Below are positions 7,709 through 15,198 of a stretch of 64,000 nt of DNA, one piece after another. How positions within the stretch are numbered: position 1 is the stretch's first letter; each line of letters begins with the position of its first letter. A program made the position numbers and the translations under genes. Source of the DNA: Flavobacteria bacterium BAL38 (GTDB taxonomy: Bacteria > Bacteroidota > Bacteroidia > Flavobacteriales > Flavobacteriaceae); NCBI GenBank assembly GCA_000169355.1, contig AAXX01000008.1, forward strand, positions 21,330 through 85,329. Direction: 5' to 3'. The notes beneath the pieces were generated by a model. It saw nothing but the letters and a program-made list of their open reading frames with translations. It did no database searches and was not told the origin of the DNA.

Positions 7709-8617
7709 ATGAAACTACTTACCTACAAAACACAAGACACAGATGCACGTTTAGGCTTTATTCATAACAACCAAGTTATTGATATGCAAGATTTTGGAGA
7801 TATATCCAATTTTCCTTTGCCAAACGATATGTTGGAATTAATTGATATGGGATTTGAAATCATTGCTGAAATTACAGAACTAATTTCAGAAACTCCTGAG
7901 AATTTCTTTGAAGAAATCGCTTGTGAGATGAATGAAGTTACGATTTTAGCACCCATCGAAAAACCAAGAAAAAATATCATCGGAATAGGTTTAAATTATA
8001 CCGAACACGTTGCAGAAAGCGCTCGTACATTAGATACAACAGGAAAGCTTCCTCAAAAACCAATTATCTTTTCTAAACCACCAACAACCGTTACGGCTAC
8101 TAATACAGAAATCATTAAAAATACTAAGTTAACAGAACAATTGGATTGGGAAGTTGAGTTAGCTGTAATTATCTCAAAGAAAGGCAAATACGTTGCTAAA
8201 TCTGAAGCATTAGATTATGTTTTTGGTTATACCGTAATTAACGATATTTCGGCACGTGATTGTCGCAGAGAAGGACAATGGATTGTATCTAAAGGACAAG
8301 ATACTTTTGCTCCAATGGGACCATATTTAGTAACAAAAGACGAAATCGAAAATCCGCATAACCTAAATTTATCTTTAACAGTAAATGGTGTTGAAAAACA
8401 AAATTCAAATACCAAATTTTTGCTATTCAACATCAACGATTTAATTGAAGATTTAAGCACCGTTTTCACATTAGAAGCTGGCGACATCATTGCAACTGGA
8501 ACTCCTGCAGGCGTTGGAGCCGGAAGAAATCCTCAAGAATGGATGTACGATGGAGATGTAGTTGAAGCAACTGTAGAAGGAATAGGAACGATTGTGAATA
8601 CAATTAAAGAAATATAA
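7709..8617 (+). CDS. FAH-family hydrolase, probable maleylpyruvate/acylpyruvate hydrolase
   Basis: A 302-residue member of the fumarylacetoacetate hydrolase family. The core starts near residue 88 with NIIGIGLNYTEHVAES and carries the metal-binding acidic residues in LDWEVELAVII and the VFGYTVINDISARD stretch. It ends with LEAGDIIATGTPAGVGAG. Members split a C-C bond next to a ketone in 2,4-diketo acids. After a gentisate-type ring cleavage the substrate would be maleylpyruvate (or its amide), giving pyruvate plus maleate (or maleamate). No maleylpyruvate isomerase gene is seen here and a maleate isomerase follows directly, so hydrolysis before isomerisation is inferred. Confidence 0.8.
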   Translation: MKLLTYKTQDTDARLGFIHNNQVIDMQDFGDISNFPLPNDMLELIDMGFEIIAEITELISETPENFFEEIACEMNEVTILAPIEKPRKNIIGIGLNYTEHVAESARTLDTTGKLPQKPIIFSKPPTTVTATNTEIIKNTKLTEQLDWEVELAVIISKKGKYVAKSEALDYVFGYTVINDISARDCRREGQWIVSKGQDTFAPMGPYLVTKDEIENPHNLNLSLTVNGVEKQNSNTKFLLFNINDLIEDLSTVFTLEAGDIIATGTPAGVGAGRNPQEWMYDGDVVEATVEGIGTIVNTIKEI

Positions 8618-8627
8618 TAAAAGTATT

Positions 8628-8667
8628 CAGTCGCAGTTTTCAGTTTTCAGACTGCTAACTGTGACTG
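8628..8667. repeat. Imperfect inverted repeat of CAGT words
   Basis: The arms CAGTCGCAGTT (8628-8638) and AACTGTGACTG (8657-8667) pair with one mismatch. Between them lies CAGTTTTCAG repeated in part. It fills the gap between the FAH gene and the maleate isomerase gene, with no T-tail. Confidence 0.5.
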
Positions 8668-8680
8668 AGACTGTAAACTT

Positions 8681-9433
8681 ATGAAAATGAAATACAGAAT
8701 TGGCCAAATAGTTCCATCATCAAACGTAACGATGGAAACCGAAATACCAGCAATTTTTCGTTCAAGAGAAACGATACTTCCGGAACGTTTTACGTTTCAC
8801 AGCAGTAGAATGCGAATGAAAAAAGTAACCAAAGAAGAACTCGAAGCTATGGATGCGATGAGTTTAAAATGTGCTCAAGAACTTTCTGATGCTCATGTAG
8901 ACGTTATGGGATATGCGTGTTTAGTAGCGATTATGAGTATGGGGCGTGGTTATCATTGTGTTTCAGAAGTAAATTTACACCAAGAAACGGTGGCGAACGA
9001 CTTCCCTACTCCTATTGTAACATCTGCTGGAGCATTAATTAACGGATTAAAAGTATTAGGAGCGAAAACGGTTTCCATAATAACTCCATATATGCGCCCA
9101 TTAACTGATAAAGTCGTAGATTATATTGAACATCAAGGCATTAAAGTAAAAGAAAGTATTGCTTTAGAAATTCCAGATAATTTAGAAGTGGCAGCTCAAA
9201 ATCCAATGAATTTATTGGAAATCTACAAACAATTAGATTTAACAGGTGTAGATGTTTTAGTAGCATCAGCTTGTGTTCAAATGCCATCGTTAGAAGCAAT
9301 TGATTTAATTCAGGCAGAATGTGGCATTCCGGTAACTTCAGCAGCTGTTTGTACCACATACGAAATGATGAAAAAATTAGGAATTGAAGCAAAATCAGCA
9401 ATTGGTGGTGAATTATTGAGCGGTAAATATTAA
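8681..9433 (+). CDS. Maleate cis-trans isomerase
   Basis: A 250-residue protein of the Asp/Glu racemase-like superfamily, close in wording to the maleate isomerase of nicotinate degradation: YRIGQIVPSSNVTMETEIPA at the start and FHSSRMRMKKVTKEELEAMD. The two catalytic cysteines are present at about C80 (MGYACLVAIMSMG) and C198 (ASACVQMPS). It converts maleate to fumarate without a cofactor, feeding the citric acid cycle. It is the last gene of the catabolic cluster. ATG 8681 is used; the ATG two codons later is equally possible. Confidence 0.88.
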   Translation: MKMKYRIGQIVPSSNVTMETEIPAIFRSRETILPERFTFHSSRMRMKKVTKEELEAMDAMSLKCAQELSDAHVDVMGYACLVAIMSMGRGYHCVSEVNLHQETVANDFPTPIVTSAGALINGLKVLGAKTVSIITPYMRPLTDKVVDYIEHQGIKVKESIALEIPDNLEVAAQNPMNLLEIYKQLDLTGVDVLVASACVQMPSLEAIDLIQAECGIPVTSAAVCTTYEMMKKLGIEAKSAIGGELLSGKY

Positions 9434-9576
9434 TGAAGTCACTTCAATATAAAATACTGTTCTTTTTATTTATAGTCATTGGCATCTCCTTATTACGACT
9501 ATTTGGATTGTATTTTGTATTCATAATTCCAATATTAATTGGTTTGTATATCATTGTAATAAAATGCTCCAAATGA
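9433..9576 (+). CDS. 47-residue hydrophobic membrane protein
   Basis: The ATG overlaps the stop codon of the maleate isomerase (TAATG), and the frame ends at TGA 9574-9576. The product is almost all hydrophobic, with two likely membrane helices (ILFFLFIVIGISLL and FVFIIPILIGLYIIVI) and a basic tail, KCSK. The stop-start overlap suggests translational coupling. I do not recognise a family, and the frame could be non-functional. The last bases run into a hairpin. Confidence 0.5.
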   Translation: MKSLQYKILFFLFIVIGISLLRLFGLYFVFIIPILIGLYIIVIKCSK

Positions 9577-9612
9577 AATGGATTAAATTTTTATGAATCT
9601 AATCCATTTCAT
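9573..9612 (+). terminator. Hairpin ending the catabolic cluster
   Basis: Perfect 13-bp arms, ATGAAATGGATTA (9573-9585) and TAATCCATTTCAT (9600-9612), with a 14-base loop. The T-richness downstream is weak. It is placed where the cluster's transcript should end. Confidence 0.55.
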
Positions 9613-9725
9613 TATAATACTCTTATTTTCAAAGAAATAAACGATTTAAAGTCACAACCCTTTTAAATTCCGTAAATTTACATAAACACTCTAAGATTAT
9701 TTAAAGTGTTTAATTCACAATTCTT

Positions 9726-10628
9726 ATGGAATTTATAGACTATTACAAAGTTCTTGGCGTTACAAAAAGTGCAACTAATGATGAAATAAAAAAAGCCTAC
9801 AGAAAACAAGCTAGAAAATTACATCCAGACATCAACCCAAACGATAAAGAAGCACAAGCCAAGTTTCAGCAACTTAATGAAGCTAATGAAGTACTGAGTA
9901 ATCCTGAAAAAAGAAAGAAATACGATACGTATGGAAAAGATTGGGAAAATGGTGAAGCGTATGAAAAACAGAAACAACAACAAAGTTATTCCAACTCGGC
10001 TGCTCAACAATCCTATTCTGGTGGAAATTATCAAGAAGAAGACTTTTCAGATTTTTTCTCCTCTATGTTTGGTAATCAATCTGGAAATAGACAAAGAGCA
10101 CAAGTAAAATACCGCGGACAAGATATTCAAGCGCAATTGCAAATTAGCATCAATGAAGCTTATACAGCACATAAAAAAGAATTTACGGTAAACGGAAAAA
10201 ACATTCGAATTACTATTCCTGCAGGAATTGAAGATCAACAAACCATAAAAATCAGCGGTTTTGGCGGAACTGGAGTTAATAATGGCCCAAATGGTGATTT
10301 ATTCATTACTTTTTCAATACTAAATACAACTTTATTTAAAAGAGTTGGAAATGATTTATTCTTACATCATGATTTAAATTTATACACTGCTGTACTGGGT
10401 GGAGAAGTTACAATTACTGATTTTAATAACACTAAATTAAAACTAAAAGTAACCGCTGGGACTCAAAACGGTACAAAAGTTCGATTAAAAGGAAAAGGTT
10501 TCCCAATCTATAAAAAGGATAATGAATTTGGTGATTTGTATGTAATATTTACGATTCCCATTCCAACCAATCTTTCTGAAAAAGAAACTGAATTATTCAA
10601 TGAATTATCAAAAGCTACTAAAAACTAA
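9726..10628 (+). CDS. cbpA: CbpA-type J-domain co-chaperone
   Basis: 300 residues. The J domain covers about 4-70 with the HPD triad at 33-35 (KLHPDIN). It is followed by a G/Q/S-rich linker with a DFFSSMFG segment, then two substrate-binding beta domains ending near residue 290. There is no cysteine-rich zinc finger, which separates CbpA from DnaJ. It stimulates Hsp70 and binds unfolded protein; CbpA of E. coli also binds DNA. The next gene encodes its usual partner CbpM, 4 bases away. Confidence 0.88.
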   Translation: MEFIDYYKVLGVTKSATNDEIKKAYRKQARKLHPDINPNDKEAQAKFQQLNEANEVLSNPEKRKKYDTYGKDWENGEAYEKQKQQQSYSNSAAQQSYSGGNYQEEDFSDFFSSMFGNQSGNRQRAQVKYRGQDIQAQLQISINEAYTAHKKEFTVNGKNIRITIPAGIEDQQTIKISGFGGTGVNNGPNGDLFITFSILNTTLFKRVGNDLFLHHDLNLYTAVLGGEVTITDFNNTKLKLKVTAGTQNGTKVRLKGKGFPIYKKDNEFGDLYVIFTIPIPTNLSEKETELFNELSKATKN

Positions 10629-10632
10629 CATT

Positions 10633-10923
10633 ATGGAAACATCTGATTTAATTGTTGTAGATCTATTTTGCAAAGAATCTCAAATCGAAATTAACTTTAT
10701 TCATGATTTAGAAGCGTTTGGTTTGATTGAAATTACGGCTCAAAACGAAAATAAATATTTAAATAAAAATCAATTGGGCACTCTTGAAAAAATAATTCGA
10801 TTACACAACGATTTAAAAATAAATAAAGAAGGTATTGATATTATTCTAAATCTACAAGATAAAGAAAATCAATTACTTACTGAGATTAATTACTTGAAAA
10901 ATAGGTTGAGTTTGTACGAGTAA
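10633..10923 (+). CDS. cbpM: Chaperone modulator CbpM
   Basis: 96 residues from ATG 10633 (METSDLIVVDLFC). An upstream in-frame ATG at 10600 lies inside cbpA and is unlikely to be the start. The protein looks like a MerR-type winged-helix fragment: an N-terminal segment with IEINFIHDLEAFGLIE, then LNKNQLGTLEKIIRLHNDL, and a C-terminal coiled coil (QDKENQLLTEINYLKNRL). CbpM binds the J domain of CbpA and inhibits it. Adjacency to cbpA is the main support. Confidence 0.85.
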   Translation: METSDLIVVDLFCKESQIEINFIHDLEAFGLIEITAQNENKYLNKNQLGTLEKIIRLHNDLKINKEGIDIILNLQDKENQLLTEINYLKNRLSLYE

Positions 10924-11002
10924 ATATTAAAAATATTTTTTTTAAATTAAATTCATTTTACTCCAAATTAATTACGAATGTCTTTTTAACTATCTATTAT
11001 AA

Positions 11003-11035
11003 AAAAGCCCTGAAATACTATATTTCAGGGCTTTT
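11003..11035. terminator. Bidirectional rho-independent terminator
   Basis: Perfect 15-bp arms, AAAAGCCCTGAAATA (11003-11017) and complement (11021-11035), with a 3-base loop. There is an A-run before and a T-run after, so it can serve cbpM on the plus strand and the Bax-inhibitor-like gene on the minus strand. Confidence 0.9.
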
Positions 11036-11056
11036 GATTTATTTAAAAACCTTTTT

Positions 11057-11746
11057 TTATTTTCTACTCATTAATATTCTTAAAATATACCAGAATAATA
11101 ACATAATTGAAGCAAACAATTGTAATGAAGCTCCAACGTATTGATCTGTACTAAAATTATCTTTAATTTGACTAGTTTGATATAAAATACTAGCAGAAGC
11201 TAATACAACCATACCAACAGAAAACCATAATCCTAAATTAAAACCAAAAATAGCACCTACAACAATTACTCCTAACGCAACAAAACCTCCTATTGTAATT
11301 GCAGTTCTTAAAAAAGAGAAATCGGTTTTTGTCATAAATACAACCGCTGTTAAGCCAGAAAACATAAAAAAGGTAATTAATGCCGCTTGCATAATCATTT
11401 CGCTACCCGAATAAATAACCGCAATGGCAATCATTGGTAAGAAAATAATAGCCTCAAGCAAAACATACAAACCTAATCCTAAATATTGTTTTTGTCTATC
11501 AGGATGAAAAACCAATCGGTCTGATAATGTTGATCCCAACCAAAATAATCCCAATATAAACAACCATACAAATTTACCACCCATCATCATTAAAATCCAA
11601 TCTACTGGTACAATCTTCAATAAAATAGATTCTACTAACATAAAGGCTAAAATAGCATAAGCGACATGACTGTATGTCTTTTTAAAAAATGTAGCTCTTT
11701 CACTATCAGTAGCATAAGATACAATTACATTATTTTCTGAATTCAT
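11057..11746 (-). CDS. Bax inhibitor-1/YccA family membrane protein
   Basis: 229 residues with about seven hydrophobic segments after a cytosolic start (ATDSERATFFKKTYSHVAYA). The early segment YSHVAYAILAFMLVESILL and the later LWFSVGMVVLASASILYQTS and ASLQLFASIMLLFWYILRIL correspond to the conserved helices of the UPF0005/BI-1 family. These proteins act as pH-sensitive calcium leak channels or as FtsH modulators in characterised cases; the role here is unknown. It is transcribed alone, with a terminator downstream. Confidence 0.8.
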   Translation of the reverse strand: MNSENNVIVSYATDSERATFFKKTYSHVAYAILAFMLVESILLKIVPVDWILMMMGGKFVWLFILGLFWLGSTLSDRLVFHPDRQKQYLGLGLYVLLEAIIFLPMIAIAVIYSGSEMIMQAALITFFMFSGLTAVVFMTKTDFSFLRTAITIGGFVALGVIVVGAIFGFNLGLWFSVGMVVLASASILYQTSQIKDNFSTDQYVGASLQLFASIMLLFWYILRILMSRK

Positions 11747-11860
11747 ATAATTTAATTTTAAAGTTTATCGAATTTATGATTTTCTATCGAATTATAAAAA
11801 TAAATTACGTTTTCTAAATTTTTAATTTTTAAGTGTTTTTAAATCAATTAATTACATTCA

Positions 11861-12823
11861 TTAACAATTCTGAACAATAAAAAAATACAAAGGCATACCA
11901 ATAGTTATGTTTACAGGAAAAGTTACGGCAAGTGCCATTGGTAAAAACAATCCTGGATTGGCTTTTGGAACGGTAATTTTCATGGCTGCAGGAACTGCAA
12001 TATAGGATGCACTAGCTGCTAATATTGAGAAAATAAAACGATTTGAAACATCATCTGTTATAAAACCACTTAACCAAGCAAACAAACTTCCATTCACTAA
12101 CGGTATTAAGAATGCAAATGCAAAGGGAAACCATCCGTGGTCAAAGAAAGATTTTAATTTTTTACCACTTGTTATTCCCATGTCTAATAAAAATATAGCT
12201 AAAAATCCTTTAAATAAATCGTTAGTAAATGGCTGAATTCCTTCTGCTTGTTTATCACTAGCTAAAAACCCAATTATCAAACTACCTAAGATTAATAATA
12301 CACTTCCATTTGTAAATGAGTGACGTAAAATTTCCGATTTATTAAACTTACTTGATTTTTCTTTATTGAAAAGTGTAATTAATACTAAACCAACAATAAT
12401 AGCTGGCGATTCCATTAAGGCCATAATAGCAACCATATAGCCATGAATTGAAATTTGTTGCGATTCTAAATACGATACTGCAGTTACAAAAGTTACTGCA
12501 CTAATAGAACCATAGGCAGCAGCAATTGCACCAGCATCAAAAACATTTAACTTACGTTTTAATACAAAAAAAGTATATAAAGGAATTATTATAGCGATTG
12601 AAATTCCAAAAAGCATACACCATAAAATTTCGCTTGTAATCGTTTCATGAGACAATTCTTGTCCGCCTTTAAAACCAATAGCAAAAAGTAAATAAAGCGA
12701 TATAAATTTTGAAGAATTTTGAGGAATCTCTAAATCACTTTTTAAATAGACTGCAACTATTCCTAAAATGAAATACAATAATGCCGGATTTGTTAAATTT
12801 TCGAGTAATAAATTAAAATTCAT
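11861..12823 (-). CDS. SbtA-family sodium-dependent bicarbonate transporter homologue
   Basis: A 320-residue polytopic membrane protein with about ten helices. It starts MNFNLLLENLTNPALLYFIL, and the stretch ENLTNPALLYFILGIVA followed by FISLYLLFAIGFKGGQEL is typical of the SbtA/DUF897 family. A second half repeats the fold (ALMESPAIIVGLVLITLFNK in the middle, then FLLDMGITSGKKL). Cyanobacterial SbtA imports bicarbonate with sodium; in a heterotroph it may supply bicarbonate to carboxylases. No SbtB (PII-like) gene lies next to it. It precedes a gap of 18 bases and then the end of sua5. Confidence 0.8.
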   Translation of the reverse strand: MNFNLLLENLTNPALLYFILGIVAVYLKSDLEIPQNSSKFISLYLLFAIGFKGGQELSHETITSEILWCMLFGISIAIIIPLYTFFVLKRKLNVFDAGAIAAAYGSISAVTFVTAVSYLESQQISIHGYMVAIMALMESPAIIVGLVLITLFNKEKSSKFNKSEILRHSFTNGSVLLILGSLIIGFLASDKQAEGIQPFTNDLFKGFLAIFLLDMGITSGKKLKSFFDHGWFPFAFAFLIPLVNGSLFAWLSGFITDDVSNRFIFSILAASASYIAVPAAMKITVPKANPGLFLPMALAVTFPVNITIGMPLYFFIVQNC

Positions 12824-12841
12824 ATTTGTTAGTTTGTGTTA

Positions 12842-13795
12842 TTAATTTTTAGAGGCTCTTTCTAAGCGATCATTAATTGTTATTCCTAATCCATATTCTG
12901 GAAATCGTTCTGCTATTATTAAATCTAAGTTTAGTTTATCTAATTCGTGTAGCGCTTCATATAAATTTGCTGCAGCTTCATTTAAATTACTATCTTTTGA
13001 GAGAACAAACTGGTTTTTTAGTTCAAAATTAGGTTGGATAGTATTAAATAAAAGCAAACCAACTTTTTTATCCTGAAACCAATCGATTTCACTTTGAAGA
13101 TTACGAGTTAAAATAAATTCTGTTTTTGGAGAATAATGTTTTAAAAACATTCCAGGAGCTTTAGGATTTTTTTTATTTTTATTGATAATTGTTACCGGAC
13201 CAACAACCTTTTCTATAGCTTCTAATGAAAGTGCTCCAAGACGATAAACAATTACTTTATTAGATTCAAAGCCAACAATGGTAGACTCTACTCCTGCCGT
13301 ACATGTTCCTCCGTCTAAAACCATGTCAATTTCATTTTCAAAATATTGAGCCACATGTTCTGCTTTGGTAGGGCTAATTCGTGTAAATGGATTTGCACTT
13401 GGAGCCACTAAAGGAAAATCCAATTGGTGTAACAACTCTAAAGCAACAGGGTGATTTGGAATTCTAACTGCAACAGTGTCTAAATTTGCAGTTACTAAGT
13501 TAGAAATTGTAGGTTGCTTTTTTAGAAGTAAAGTTAATGGACCTGGCCAAAATGCATTAGCTAATAAATGGGCTTTTTCTGGAATTTCAGTGGCAATGGT
13601 GTCTAAAAAATCAAATGATTTTATATGAACAATAAGTGGATTAAAAGAAGGTCGTTTTTTAACCTCATATATTTTTTTAATAGCTACATCGCTAAAGGCA
13701 TTACCCGCTAATCCGTAAACTGTTTCAGTAGGAAAACCTATAATTTGATCCTTGTTTAAAAGAGCAACTGCTTGGTCTAAATTAGTACTTATCAT
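12842..13795 (-). CDS. L-threonylcarbamoyladenylate synthase, Sua5/YwlC type
   Basis: 317 residues. The N-terminal YrdC domain (about 1-195) has FPTETVYGLAGNAF, KKRPSFNPLIVHI and FPLVAPSANPFTRISPTKAEHV. The C-terminal Sua5 domain (about 200-317) begins after the KNPKAPGMFLKHYSPKTEF motif. It makes threonylcarbamoyl-AMP from threonine, bicarbonate and ATP, the first step of the t6A modification of tRNA. The bicarbonate transporter homologue lies just downstream, which may be only coincidence. The next gene upstream ends 3 bases before it. Confidence 0.92.
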   Translation of the reverse strand: MISTNLDQAVALLNKDQIIGFPTETVYGLAGNAFSDVAIKKIYEVKKRPSFNPLIVHIKSFDFLDTIATEIPEKAHLLANAFWPGPLTLLLKKQPTISNLVTANLDTVAVRIPNHPVALELLHQLDFPLVAPSANPFTRISPTKAEHVAQYFENEIDMVLDGGTCTAGVESTIVGFESNKVIVYRLGALSLEAIEKVVGPVTIINKNKKNPKAPGMFLKHYSPKTEFILTRNLQSEIDWFQDKKVGLLLFNTIQPNFELKNQFVLSKDSNLNEAAANLYEALHELDKLNLDLIIAERFPEYGLGITINDRLERASKN

Positions 13796-13798
13796 ATT

Positions 13799-14659
13799 TT
13801 ATGGGTTACAAAAATCGCAATACATTGGATCTTCAATAGATTTACCATTCGGATACATTTTTTCTATTTCATAATTACACTTTTGGCAATTATATACATG
13901 AGCATAAACAGATCGTGTAGGCATAGAACAAGAACTACATAATAAACCGGCTTTGGCTTTAACCACTCCAAAGCCGGGTAAATGGCAACTTGGACAAAAA
14001 GAATTAATTTTATTGATTAACTTTAAACTAACTTCTTTTATTATTTTCATTCGAGTCGGATTATACATTGCTCGCATATCCGTTTCTACATAGCATGAAT
14101 TTTTATTTTCTGTAAAATCTTCAAAACACTTTTCAATTGTTTCTTTACAGGTAATTCCTTTTTTAATTTTATTCCAATCTTGTTTTTTATCTTTTATTAT
14201 AACACCATGCGATGGAAATTGTATCTTTTCTAAAAATGCAAATAACATTTCTTTTGAATGAATTTCTTGTGCATCAAAGTTTGTATCTAAACTTATAACG
14301 CGTTCTATAATTTCAATTTCATTTTTTTTGTCTAATAAAAGGATTAGTTCTTCATTTGCAGGTGCAAAAAAAACAGCTGGATGATTTCCGAAAGAACCTT
14401 CTGTGGCAATTGCTAAATCATACCCTTCAAGTTCCATGGCTTGTAAACATTTCTGTTTCAAGGTTTCAAGAGCATCATATTTACGAGAAATTTCACCACT
14501 AAATGTGCCTAACAAATCAGTATCAAACTCTTTAGAAACAAAGCAATTAACGCCCAATTCTTTTTCAAATAAAGGAGCAATTACTTGCTCCTTTTTATGC
14601 TTGGTTACGATTAATAAATCTCTATTTTTAAAGAAATTTTGACTAATCTTCATATTCAA
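13799..14659 (-). CDS. Conserved protein with C-terminal zinc ribbon (DUF6671-like)
   Basis: 286 residues, cytosolic. The N-terminal ~190 residues contain LLIVTKHKKEQVIAPLFEK and LAIATEGSFGNHPA, looking like an alpha/beta domain. The last 70 residues hold four CxxC pairs (CPSC, CSSC, CQKC, CDFC), so two zinc ribbons are likely. The shape fits the family I know as DUF6671, of unknown function. Its start overlaps the end of the small gene at 14643-14921 by 17 bases, so the two are probably translated together. The start could be the ATG at 14659 or the one two codons later. Confidence 0.65.
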   Translation of the reverse strand: MNMKISQNFFKNRDLLIVTKHKKEQVIAPLFEKELGVNCFVSKEFDTDLLGTFSGEISRKYDALETLKQKCLQAMELEGYDLAIATEGSFGNHPAVFFAPANEELILLLDKKNEIEIIERVISLDTNFDAQEIHSKEMLFAFLEKIQFPSHGVIIKDKKQDWNKIKKGITCKETIEKCFEDFTENKNSCYVETDMRAMYNPTRMKIIKEVSLKLINKINSFCPSCHLPGFGVVKAKAGLLCSSCSMPTRSVYAHVYNCQKCNYEIEKMYPNGKSIEDPMYCDFCNP

Positions 14660-14921
14660 TTTCTATAAAAGACTTAATAATTAACTTTTTATTAGTTGCT
14701 TTAGCTTCATTTAATATCTCACAAATAGAAGACTTACTTTCGTTTAAAGAATCAATTCTTTTAAGCGCATTTGTATCGTCTTTTCCAAATCGAATTTGAG
14801 AACTAAAGTTTTGTACTTGATTAAAATTTAGGTTTTTATTACACAAATCCATTAAAATTTCTCTTGCTTCAAAAGAATTAAAATGTCCGTCGATTAAATT
14901 AATTTTTTTCATGGTTTCCAT
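14643..14921 (-). CDS. Small conserved protein of unknown function
   Basis: 92 residues from ATG 14921, or 89 from the ATG at 14912 (MKKINLIDGHFNSFEARE), which looks more natural. It is mixed charged, predicted helical, without cysteines or a signal peptide. I do not recognise it. It overlaps its neighbours at both ends (17 bases with 13799-14659 and about 20 bases with 14899-15096), which is the arrangement of a tightly coupled operon. Confidence 0.6.
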   Translation of the reverse strand: METMKKINLIDGHFNSFEAREILMDLCNKNLNFNQVQNFSSQIRFGKDDTNALKRIDSLNESKSSICEILNEAKATNKKLIIKSFIEIEYED

Positions 14922-15096
14922 AAATAGTATCTGTAAAATTGTAAATTAAACGAATCATTGTAAGCATCACTAAAATTGCTAAACCAGAATAAAGTCCATT
15001 ATAAATTATATCTGTCGTATCTATAATTTTAAATAATAATATTACTTCTATTATAGTACAAACCACTAATATTATTTGAATACTAAATTTCTTCAT
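14899..15096 (-). CDS. Small two-helix membrane protein
   Basis: 65 residues with two hydrophobic segments (IQIILVVCTIIEVILLFKII and GLYSGLAILVMLTMIRLIY). It is the first gene of the leftward set that runs to the Bax-inhibitor-like gene. A CAACTTTGC word in minus orientation about 35-40 bases upstream resembles the flavobacterial -7 box. No family is recognised. Confidence 0.55.
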   Translation of the reverse strand: MKKFSIQIILVVCTIIEVILLFKIIDTTDIIYNGLYSGLAILVMLTMIRLIYNFTDTIYGNHEKN

Positions 15097-15150
15097 CGTA
15101 ATGGTACTTAATTAAATACTGGGGCAAAGTTGCGGATTATAAATCATTTG

Positions 15151-15193
15151 TTTTTATTTATATTTGTAATCATACGTATAAAAATATTTTATG
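15151..15193. repeat. Direct repeat left of the isocitrate dehydrogenase gene
   Basis: The first 23 bases (TTTTTATTTATATTTGTAAT then CAT) are identical to 16671-16693, and the following 20 bases, ending in ATATTTTATG, match imperfectly. The right copy is the promoter and start of the LysR gene. The left copy faces into the end of the damaged dehydrogenase gene, where its ATG opens only a six-codon frame. Confidence 0.7.
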
Positions 15194-15198
15194 TATTT

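Noticed and set aside
10600..10632. Upstream ATG extending cbpM by 11 codons
   Set aside because: The extension lies inside cbpA and the family N-terminus starts at the ATG at 10633.
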